From Candidatus Rhabdochlamydia oedothoracis (GTDB taxonomy: Bacteria; Chlamydiota; Chlamydiia; Chlamydiales; Rhabdochlamydiaceae), in assembly GCF_019453995.1 (NCBI RefSeq), contig NZ_CP075587.1, forward strand, positions 992,001 to 1,056,000: DNA of 64,000 nucleotides. Reading direction: 5' to 3'. Under the pieces are notes generated by a model. That model saw nothing but the letters and a program-made list of their open reading frames with translations. It was not told where the DNA came from and ran no database searches. This document shows, piece by piece, positions 54,396-64,000 of this stretch. The stretch's first letter is position 1; each line of letters begins with the position of its first letter. The position numbers were made by a program, and so were the translations under genes.

Positions 54396-57300
54396 GTGAA
54401 AAAAATAAAAATGATACCTAATTCTATAATTAAATTATTGGGGATTTCCTGCTGTTCTTGGATGGCATGGACATCTATAAATGCTCATTCCGAGGAAAAG
54501 ACAATAGACTCTAATATAGTACACACATTTGAAGCAATTAATAAGGAAACTAAAAAGCCTTCTTTAACAGTCGTGTTTAATAAAACATTTGCAAACTCTG
54601 AAGTAATGGCTGAAAATACAATTGTTATTAAAAGACCGCTGACATTTGTTGGAAGTAATAAAGCAATCGTGATAGCAGATGTTATACTCAATCCTACAGA
54701 TTTATTGAGAATAGAAATGCCTGAAAGAATAGACCTATGTACTTTTAAAGATATAAAATCTATTCAAGGAAATGTCAATCTTGTACAAGGAATTTTTTCT
54801 GTACCTGTTGGAGTTGTTAAAGGAATAATTAGGAATAATGCACAGCTTGTTTTAACAGCAGAGCATAATCAAGTAATAAACGAGAAGATAGTAGGTTCTG
54901 GTCCTGTTACAATTAAAGGAGCAGGATCAGTTAAATTGGGCATGCGATGTTTAAGTGAAGGAGGGATAATATTTAGTGGAGAGGGAGAAAATCCTTCTTT
55001 GATTGTTAATACCAATAGTGTTTCTCAACAGTCTTTAACGGCTGTTAACCAAAACGATTGGATTGTTTTTCAGCAAGATTTTGATGGTACTTATGAAGGT
55101 TTTATCTCTGGAGCAGGAGGTTTGGCAAAAGACGGTTCAGGAGAACTTACCTTAAAGGGAAATAATACAAATCGTAATTCTCTTACTCGGATCTTTTCTG
55201 GAGCAATTTCTATTAACCATCCTCAAAACTTGGGAGAGCGTGGATTTATTTCTTTTCAAGGAGGAGCTCTGCACATTACAGATTCTTTAGAACTCAAGAA
55301 CCCTCTTATTGGGCAGGTATTGCTTGTTATAGACGAAGGAAAAACGGCAGAGGTTTCAGGATCAGTTGGTGACGAGCAAATGCCAAGCTCTCTGAATATT
55401 GCAGGTAAGGGGACAATTTATCTAAAAAACCCTAATTCTTACCAAGGGAATACCTATGTAGATGGAGCTACACTCCAGCTTGAATCAGAAACTAATTTAG
55501 GAACAAACGGAAAACTTATCTTAAAACAGGCAACGCTAAAAGCTGCACCAGGCATTGCACATTTAGATTTAACGCGCAATATAAATTTACATGAGAGAGC
55601 CATAATACATGTAAGCGATAGAACTATAAATATTTCAGGAATTATTTTTAGCATAACTCCGCAATCTAGTCTGATTAAAAAGGGACCGGGAAAATTAGCT
55701 ATTCATGGAAATTTGTCTGAGGTGAACTTAGGTATTGAAGAAGGGATAGTACATGTAAGCCCGCTTTCTGGAGAAGTAGAAAAATCGTTTTTTACAGGTA
55801 TAACAAGCCATCCAGAGATCTTTACCAAGATAGATGACTGCAAAAATATGTTAAGAGGATCTCCTATGAAGATGCTAAATGATGTTTCTATTGAGGCTAA
55901 TGCCCATTTAAAGATTAATAGAAACTTAGTGCACATAAAAAACCTCTCTGGTGATGGCCGTGTTTCGCTAGATGCTAACTCAGGTTATTTAGTGATTGAA
56001 TCAGGAGATTTTGCTGGTCCTCTATCTGCTGCTTCTGATTACCGAATTGTTAAAACAGGTAAGGGAGAATTAAAATTAAGTGGGAAGAATGCTAATTTAT
56101 TAGCAGAGCTGTTGATTAGAGAAGGAAAAGTGCAGACAAATCTAATGGGTGGTGATGTATTTGTAGAAGAGGCGGGCATTTTTAGCGGGAATAGCTCTGT
56201 TAAGAATCTAACAAACCAGGGTAGAGTAGCACCAGGTAATTCCATAGGAACTCTGCATGTGAAGGAAAATTTTCGCCAAGATCTAATGGGACGTTTAGAG
56301 ATTGAAGTAAATGCACAAGGGGAATCAGATGTTATTAAAGTGGATAATCAAGCTATTTTAGCAGGGCATTTACGTATTCTACCTGAACCTGGAATTTATC
56401 AACAAGGAACGGAGTACACGATTTTAGAAGCAAAAACAGTAGAAGGAGTTTTTGATAAAGTAGAAAATACAGCTTTGGACATCGCTGTATTTGACGTTGA
56501 GTATAACCAAGATAATGTTATGCTATCTGTCACAAAAACCATGTATCAATTGCCCATAGATAATAACATGTCAGATATTTCTAAAAATCTGACTAATCTT
56601 ATGCAAGATGCGCAATTTAAAGAAGGAACAGATGCTTTTAAGATTATTGAAAACATCTTTACCGTCGATAATAAAGGTTTAGAAAAAGTCTATTCACAGA
56701 TGACACCTGTTCAATTAGGGGGCATGACTTATGAGAGCTATATCAATGCTTCTGGCGTAGCAAATAGTTTTACCAATGCTTTGCGTCGCAATGATAGATG
56801 TGTTGATGCTGTTTCTACCATTTGGATGGAACCAATAGGACATTATGCTCATCAAAAACATGGATGTGGATTAGAAAATTATAAGTCTTATATGGGAGGA
56901 GTTGTAGTAGGAGGACATCGTTTTGCTAATGAAAATATAGTCATTGGTGGTGGAGTTGGCTATACCGATTCTTGTTTGAAATGGGGTAAGAAGACAGCTA
57001 GGTCTCATATTTCTAGTTTTTATGCAGGTTTAAATGGAGGCTGGGTAGGGGATTTTTTCTATGCAAATGCTTCTATTATTGCCTCTGCAAATACTTTTGA
57101 AAATACACGTCATTTAAAATTTGCAAAGGTGGATCGTACAATAAAAAGCAAGCATCACGGGATTGGTTTAATATCTCGCGTGGAAGCTGGCTACAATCTT
57201 GCTGTAACACAAAATATTTGCTTGAGACCTTTTGTTGACTTAGATAGCTATCATGTTTTTGAAAGGCCCATTAGCGAAAAGAAATCTGCTCCCCTTCATT

Positions 57301-57647
57301 TTCATAGAGCTGCTTTGACATCTCATGAGTTTCAAGGCAAAGTTGCAATGGAAGCAACAGGAAATTTTACATGCAATTCCCTATGTTTTTCTCCTGGAGT
57401 GCTTTTGGGATGGATTGCACAAGCTCCGATTGGCAAAGCTGATTATAAAGTATCTTTAAACGATACCGGTAAGCATCTAGACGTTAAAGGATTTCAAAAA
57501 CATAAAATCCATCAGCAAATAGCGATAGGAGCAAATGTGATAGCTAGTTATAAAACAACAGCTATTTCTTTGTATTATGAGCTTGATTTTGGAAAAAATC
57601 ACTCTCTTGCCCATCAAGCAGCTGCTAGTATAGATTTGAAGTTCTAA
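54396..57647 (+). CDS. Autotransporter (type Va) outer-membrane protein
   Basis: The 1083-residue protein starts at a GTG with AAGGAG 5 bases upstream. A signal peptide of about 31 residues (IIKLLGISCCSWMAWTSINA) leads to a beta-helical passenger. Autotransporter-associated repeats recur near 240 (GAGGLAKDGSGELTLKGNN), 345 (GKGTIYLKNPNSYQGNTY) and 550 (KTGKGELKLSGKN). A GRVAPGNSIGTLHV segment near 615 precedes the linker. The last roughly 280 residues form the translocator barrel (IWMEPIGHY, SYMGGVVVGGHRF) ending in Phe (SIDLKF), as outer-membrane proteins do. Typical Pmp GGAI/FxxN repeats are not evident, so this is a conventional autotransporter. It is monocistronic with a strong terminator. 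54152-54395 upstream is AT-rich without clear features. Confidence 0.88.
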   Translation: MKKIKMIPNSIIKLLGISCCSWMAWTSINAHSEEKTIDSNIVHTFEAINKETKKPSLTVVFNKTFANSEVMAENTIVIKRPLTFVGSNKAIVIADVILNPTDLLRIEMPERIDLCTFKDIKSIQGNVNLVQGIFSVPVGVVKGIIRNNAQLVLTAEHNQVINEKIVGSGPVTIKGAGSVKLGMRCLSEGGIIFSGEGENPSLIVNTNSVSQQSLTAVNQNDWIVFQQDFDGTYEGFISGAGGLAKDGSGELTLKGNNTNRNSLTRIFSGAISINHPQNLGERGFISFQGGALHITDSLELKNPLIGQVLLVIDEGKTAEVSGSVGDEQMPSSLNIAGKGTIYLKNPNSYQGNTYVDGATLQLESETNLGTNGKLILKQATLKAAPGIAHLDLTRNINLHERAIIHVSDRTINISGIIFSITPQSSLIKKGPGKLAIHGNLSEVNLGIEEGIVHVSPLSGEVEKSFFTGITSHPEIFTKIDDCKNMLRGSPMKMLNDVSIEANAHLKINRNLVHIKNLSGDGRVSLDANSGYLVIESGDFAGPLSAASDYRIVKTGKGELKLSGKNANLLAELLIREGKVQTNLMGGDVFVEEAGIFSGNSSVKNLTNQGRVAPGNSIGTLHVKENFRQDLMGRLEIEVNAQGESDVIKVDNQAILAGHLRILPEPGIYQQGTEYTILEAKTVEGVFDKVENTALDIAVFDVEYNQDNVMLSVTKTMYQLPIDNNMSDISKNLTNLMQDAQFKEGTDAFKIIENIFTVDNKGLEKVYSQMTPVQLGGMTYESYINASGVANSFTNALRRNDRCVDAVSTIWMEPIGHYAHQKHGCGLENYKSYMGGVVVGGHRFANENIVIGGGVGYTDSCLKWGKKTARSHISSFYAGLNGGWVGDFFYANASIIASANTFENTRHLKFAKVDRTIKSKHHGIGLISRVEAGYNLAVTQNICLRPFVDLDSYHVFERPISEKKSAPLHFHRAALTSHEFQGKVAMEATGNFTCNSLCFSPGVLLGWIAQAPIGKADYKVSLNDTGKHLDVKGFQKHKIHQQIAIGANVIASYKTTAISLYYELDFGKNHSLAHQAAASIDLKF

Positions 57648-57655
57648 AAAAAAGA

Positions 57656-57681
57656 GGTCCCGGTTTAAACGGGACCCACTT
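57656..57681 (+). terminator. Terminator of the autotransporter gene
   Basis: GGTCCCG at 57656-57662 pairs with CGGGACC at 57670-57676 around GTTTAAA, followed by CACTTTT. The stem is unusually GC-rich for this DNA. The following AT-rich stretch to 57921 must carry the mgtE promoter, which is not obvious. Confidence 0.85.
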
Positions 57682-57921
57682 TTATGAGCAAACTAGCATC
57701 TAAAAAATTTATATCGAATAAAAAATAGAATTTTCCGCAAAACTAATAGTAAGATTTTTTTGAATTTTTTTTGAAAAAGAGTGTTTTTTCATTGAAAAAT
57801 ATTAGTTTGCAAAGTATATTTGTATGAATTTATTGCACTTTTGTTTAAAGCAAATTTTTCTTTGCGCGTTATTATAAATAAAGCCTCTATTTACTCTTTA
57901 AATTAAAAGGGAGGTTACTTT

Positions 57922-59397
57922 GTGCCAATTACCTCTGAAAAAGATGAGATGATTTTGCTAGCCGAAGAGCAAAAAGACTCTAATGGCTTAACGGAATCTA
58001 AAACTTCCCATTTACACCATGTCCTGCGAAAAAAGCTCGAACTTGCTTTTCATAAACAAACCTCTACAGTTGTTGTTCATGATATTGTAAAAATAGTGAC
58101 AGAACATTCTGCAATTGACCTAGCTTATGCTGCTTCAGAGCTTCCTCCACGTGCCAGGCCAGTGATTTACGAGAATTTATCTAATAGCAACGAAAAAATT
58201 GCTTTTTTGCTTAACACAGATAGCAGTACAAGATCTGCCGTATTACATTATATTAGCGATGAAGAAATAAAAAATATTTTAGAAGAGATGGCCCCTGATG
58301 AAGGGGTAGAAATTTTGGAAGATATCCCTGAAAGGCGTTTTAGACGAGTGATGGAGATTTTAGAATCTACAAAAGCCGCAAAGATTCGAGAAATTAAAAA
58401 ACATCAACGCAATACAGCTGGACGATTAATGACAAATGAATTTTTTTCTTTTACAAAGGATGTAAAAGTAAAAGAAGCTGCATCTCATATTAGGGACACT
58501 CCAGGAACTGATTTAACAAGACAAATTTTTATTGTTAATCGAGAAGGAATACTGCAGGGATATGTTCCTGCAAGAAATTTGATCGTCAATTCACCGCATC
58601 TACCGCTTGAGCAAGTCATGCGGCCTGTTTTATATAAAGTAACAGCTGATGCTTCCCGTGAAGAAGTGGTAGAAATTGTTGAAAAATATAAAAGCACTGT
58701 CTTGGCGGTTGTAGATAGCACTAATCGGTTAGTAGGCGTGATTACCAATGAAGATGTCCTTGATGCTATAGCTGATATTGCTGATGAAACAATTGCAAAT
58801 ATGGCAGGTACCGCGGAAAAATTTAGTGAACACGAACCTTTTATAAAAAGATTTTTATCTCGAGCTCCTTGGTTAATTGTAACCCTCTGCGCTGGTTTAA
58901 TCAATGTAGGGGTAATGTCCTCTTTTCAGAGATATGATGGAGGGGTTTTGACCTTTGTGATGTTTTTTGTGCCTTTGATTACAGGTATGTCTGGTAACAT
59001 AGGTATTCAATGTAGTACAATCCTTGTAAGAAGTATGGCGATTGGATTAATTTCAGTGACGAATCGCACGGAAGCCATTTTAAAAGAATTGCTAATGGGG
59101 ATAACTGCTGGTACAACTTTTGGGTTGCTATGTGGGATTTCTGTATATGCGCTTGATTTTGTAGGAATTTCCGGCTCGGGGTTTACTCCTGTAGCTGTTG
59201 GGGTTATGGTTGGTATAGGATTAATGGGAGCTTGTATTGGAAGTACTGCTTTAGGTGTATTTTCTCCTTTATTTTTTGCGCGGATTGGAATAGATCCTGC
59301 TGTAGCATCAGGGCCTATTGTTACAGCTCTAAATGATTTTTTATCCATGTCTATTTATTTTTTAATAGCCATAGGTTTAAGTTCATTGTTTTTTTGA
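57922..59397 (+). CDS. mgtE: Magnesium transporter MgtE
   Basis: The 491-residue protein has an N-terminal MgtE superhelical domain (about 60-165; LPPRARPVIYENLSN and EEMAPDEGVEILEDIPERRF) and two CBS domains (about 170-300; VIVRS-like TVLAVVDSTNRLVGVITNED). A C-terminal membrane domain with five helices (about 325-490) contains GNIGIQCSTILVRSMAIG. It is a Mg2+-gated channel for Mg2+ uptake. It starts at a GTG with GGGAGG upstream. In C. trachomatis mgtE also lies near gyrB/gyrA. Confidence 0.92.
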   Translation: MPITSEKDEMILLAEEQKDSNGLTESKTSHLHHVLRKKLELAFHKQTSTVVVHDIVKIVTEHSAIDLAYAASELPPRARPVIYENLSNSNEKIAFLLNTDSSTRSAVLHYISDEEIKNILEEMAPDEGVEILEDIPERRFRRVMEILESTKAAKIREIKKHQRNTAGRLMTNEFFSFTKDVKVKEAASHIRDTPGTDLTRQIFIVNREGILQGYVPARNLIVNSPHLPLEQVMRPVLYKVTADASREEVVEIVEKYKSTVLAVVDSTNRLVGVITNEDVLDAIADIADETIANMAGTAEKFSEHEPFIKRFLSRAPWLIVTLCAGLINVGVMSSFQRYDGGVLTFVMFFVPLITGMSGNIGIQCSTILVRSMAIGLISVTNRTEAILKELLMGITAGTTFGLLCGISVYALDFVGISGSGFTPVAVGVMVGIGLMGACIGSTALGVFSPLFFARIGIDPAVASGPIVTALNDFLSMSIYFLIAIGLSSLFF

Positions 59398-59470
59398 TAT
59401 TGCCATTTTGCCATGACTCTAATATAGTCTGCTAATATAGGATGATAATTGAATATCCAAATGCTATAAA

Positions 59471-59779
59471 ATGAGAAAACATAGCCGTTTAACAAATAAG
59501 CTACTTGTAAACCTTTTGCCCAAAATGCTTGAGCGCATTGCTGCTCTGCAGAAAGACCGGCCAGATTTAATTGTGTCGGCATGGCAGGAAATTATCGGAC
59601 AAAAGTTTGCTCCCATGGCTAAAGCAATAGGCTTTGAAAAAGGGATTTTAATGGTAAAGGTTAGTAATTCTACTTTATATAGTTTGCTTGCCCAACATGA
59701 AAAAAAGCGTTTGTTGCAAATGTTGCGTAAAAAGTTTCCCTATATTGAGATAAAAACAATTCACTTTCGTATTGGTTAA
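59471..59779 (+). CDS. dciA: DUF721/DciA-like protein
   Basis: The 102-residue protein shows the DUF721 layout: VSAWQEIIGQKFAPMAKAIG near 36 and the KH-like strand GILMVKVSNSTLYSLLAQHE near 57, then LLQMLRKKFPYIEIKTIHFR. DciA proteins interact with the replicative helicase DnaB in bacteria lacking DnaC/DnaI. The gene precedes gyrB by 19 bases, an arrangement seen in chlamydiae, suggesting a dciA-gyrB-gyrA operon. It is short but complete. Confidence 0.82.
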   Translation: MRKHSRLTNKLLVNLLPKMLERIAALQKDRPDLIVSAWQEIIGQKFAPMAKAIGFEKGILMVKVSNSTLYSLLAQHEKKRLLQMLRKKFPYIEIKTIHFRIG

Positions 59780-59795
59780 CTATAATTGAGATTAA

Positions 59796-62282
<2,487 letters not shown>

Positions 62283-62298
62283 GGAGAGTTAACCATCC

Positions 62299-64000
62299 AT
62301 GTCCTATACTAAAGATGAAATTGTTACTTCCCGTAATATTGAAGAAGAGGTAAAAGAGAGCTATATTCGCTATTCGATGTCGGTGATTATTGCTAGGGCT
62401 CTTCCCGATGTGCGCGATGGGCTAAAGCCCTCTCAAAGGCGTATTTTGTACGCAATGAGGCAGTTATCTTTAAGCCCTACTTCTAAACATCGTAAATGTG
62501 CTAAAATTGCAGGAGATACCTCTGGGGATTACCATCCTCATGGAGAAGGGGTAATCTATCCTACTCTTGTTCGCATGGCACAGAGCTGGTCTATGCGCTA
62601 TCGTTTAATCGATGGGCAAGGAAACTTTGGTTCAGTAGATGGTGATCCTCCAGCCGCTATGCGTTATACAGAAGCGCGTCTTACCCATGCTTCCACAGCT
62701 TTAATGGAAGATTTGGATAAAGATACGGTCGACCTAATCCCTAACTACGATGAAACTAGAGTAGAGCCGACTGTATTTCCCGCTAAGTTTCCTAATTTAT
62801 TAGCAAATGGATCTTCTGGGATCGCTGTAGGAATGGCTACCAATATTCCACCGCATAATTTAGCTGAATTAATTACAGCGACTTTATTGGTTATTGATGA
62901 ACCGCAAACGACAATTGAAGAAATTATGACGGTAATGCCTGCGCCGGATTTTCCAACTGGTGGAATCATTTGTGGCTACCGAGGCATTAAAGAAGCTTAC
63001 CATACAGGTCGCGGGAAAATTACTCTGCGAGGAGTTATTCACATTGAAGATGGTGAATCTGATAAGCAAAAACTTGTTATCGATGAGATTCCTTATAACA
63101 TAAATAAGTCAGACCTAATTTTAAAAATAGCTGACCTTGTAAACGCTAAGACCATTACTGGGATTAGCGATTTACGCGATGAGTCGGATAAAGATGGGAT
63201 GCGGATTGTTTTAGAACTCAAACGTGGCGAGATCCCTGACGTTACGATTAATCAGTTGTATAAGTTTACCGACCTGCAGGTAACTTTTGGCTGTAACATG
63301 TTAGCTCTTGATAAGGGCTTGCCAAGAACGATGAATATCAAGCAGTTTATTGCCGCTTGGGTTGAGCATAGAATTGATGTTGTTCGCCGCCGTACCAGAT
63401 TTGAACTTGCAAAAGCACAAGCTCGTGCCCATGTCTTAGAAGGTTACTTGAAAGCTCTAGATAATTTGGATGCAATAGTTAAGCTTATTCGTTCCTCTGA
63501 TAACAAAGAAGCTGCTAAGCGACAATTAATGGCTGATTATGAATTGAGCGAAAGACAAGCATCTGCTGTTTTAGAGCTGCGTTTATACCAATTAACTGGG
63601 TTAGAAAGAGAGAAGATTGAATCTGAATACAACCAATTACTGGATAAAATTTCTCATTTTCTAGCTGTATTAGCTAATGAAACACTGGTACGAGGAATTA
63701 TTAAACAAGAGCTTTCGGAGCTTAAAAAGCATCATAATTCCGATCGAAAAACAAAAATCATTGCAGCAGAAGGGGAGTTTAATATTGAAGATCTCATCCC
63801 TGATTTGCCAGTGATTATTACGATTTCAGAAGATGACTATATCAAACGTATGCCCATAGATACTTTCCGTGAGCAACGCCGTGGAGGTCAAGGTGTGATT
63901 GGCATGGAGATGAAAAAAGAAAATGATGTTTTAAAAGATGTTTATGTTGCCTCTACACACGATTACCTATTGATTTTTACCAACTTTGGCAGATGCTATT
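62299..64000 (+). CDS. gyrA: DNA gyrase subunit A (5' part, runs off the window)
   Basis: The open frame starts at ATG 62299 and continues past 64000 (567 codons seen). GGAG at 62283 lies upstream. Motifs are SYIRYSMSVIIARALPDVRD near 20, LKPSQRRILYAM near 42, the catalytic Tyr in AAMRYTEARLT near 123, and the DDYIKRMPIDTFREQRRGGQ beta-propeller start near 515. The region for quinolone binding reads GDYHPHGEGVIYPTLVRMAQ, i.e. Gly and Pro where E. coli has Ser83 and Asp87. The C-terminal pinwheel lies outside the window. Confidence 0.93.
   Translation, partial: MSYTKDEIVTSRNIEEEVKESYIRYSMSVIIARALPDVRDGLKPSQRRILYAMRQLSLSPTSKHRKCAKIAGDTSGDYHPHGEGVIYPTLVRMAQSWSMRYRLIDGQGNFGSVDGDPPAAMRYTEARLTHASTALMEDLDKDTVDLIPNYDETRVEPTVFPAKFPNLLANGSSGIAVGMATNIPPHNLAELITATLLVIDEPQTTIEEIMTVMPAPDFPTGGIICGYRGIKEAYHTGRGKITLRGVIHIEDGESDKQKLVIDEIPYNINKSDLILKIADLVNAKTITGISDLRDESDKDGMRIVLELKRGEIPDVTINQLYKFTDLQVTFGCNMLALDKGLPRTMNIKQFIAAWVEHRIDVVRRRTRFELAKAQARAHVLEGYLKALDNLDAIVKLIRSSDNKEAAKRQLMADYELSERQASAVLELRLYQLTGLEREKIESEYNQLLDKISHFLAVLANETLVRGIIKQELSELKKHHNSDRKTKIIAAEGEFNIEDLIPDLPVIITISEDDYIKRMPIDTFREQRRGGQGVIGMEMKKENDVLKDVYVASTHDYLLIFTNFGRCY

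Overview
The window reads as chromosome of a chlamydia-related obligate intracellular bacterium (order Chlamydiales, outside the classical Chlamydiaceae). Support from the sequence: a lysine/arginine-rich Hc2-type nucleoid protein, a SET-domain methyltransferase like chlamydial NUE/cpnSET, a Mip-type PPIase, a CesT/SycE-type type III secretion chaperone directly beside glgX (the glgX-slc1 pair of Chlamydia), a coiled-coil/acidic protein overlapping hemW, yidC-dnaA, a fused aroDE, and mgtE-dciA-gyrB-gyrA in chlamydial order. The DNA is AT-rich by eye. The very high insertion-sequence load resembles arthropod-associated Rhabdochlamydia; that genus-level guess is inference only.

Layout. 1-7.4 kb: end of an unknown gene, mini-histone gene, nitroreductase, TMEM14-like protein, tsaC, an IS-split small gene, sugE, a frameshifted histidine phosphatase, SET protein, Mip, RluA-type pseudouridine synthase. 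7.4-11 kb: IS remnants flanking a frameshifted and truncated DUF2059-thioredoxin gene, and one full IS30. 11-16.5 kb: shikimate pathway, aroB-aroA-aroK-aroC on the minus strand with overlapping ends, and aroDE divergent. 16.6-17.3 kb: an AbrB-type antitoxin/Doc-type toxin pair. 17.3-20.3 kb: transporter fragment, dead IS30 and dead IS110. 20.6-28.6 kb: coiled-coil protein, hemW, glgX, slc1-like chaperone, dnaA, yidC. 28.7-30.2 kb: IS30. 30.2-32.2 kb: TPR protein. 32.5-45.7 kb: classical menaquinone genes (menG-menF-menD, then menB-menA-menC-menE, plus a hotdog thioesterase), cut in two by a roughly 5 kb IS island. 45.7-50 kb: typA and an unrecognised 716-residue candidate effector. 50-54.2 kb: a nest of four IS families. 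54.4-57.6 kb: an autotransporter. 57.9-64 kb: mgtE, dciA, gyrB and the start of gyrA, which runs off the window.

Mobile DNA. At least six IS families can be seen: IS30 (four full 1140-bp copies plus several fragments), an IS5-family element with split orfA/orfB of the IS427 type, a second IS5-family type (fragments only), IS630 (two different elements), ISAs1, IS110 and an IS481-like fragment. Two non-autonomous families are also visible: a roughly 100-bp TA-inserting palindromic MITE, and a 277-bp internally deleted derivative of the IS427-type element. Many insertions sit inside other insertions, so their order can be read directly.

How the genes work together. The ar­o genes supply chorismate, which the Men enzymes convert to menaquinone; both blocks lie in this window. 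The SET protein, the chaperone, the autotransporter and the 716-residue protein are candidate host-interaction genes. gyrA/gyrB, dnaA, dciA and the Hc2-like protein concern chromosome topology, replication and compaction.
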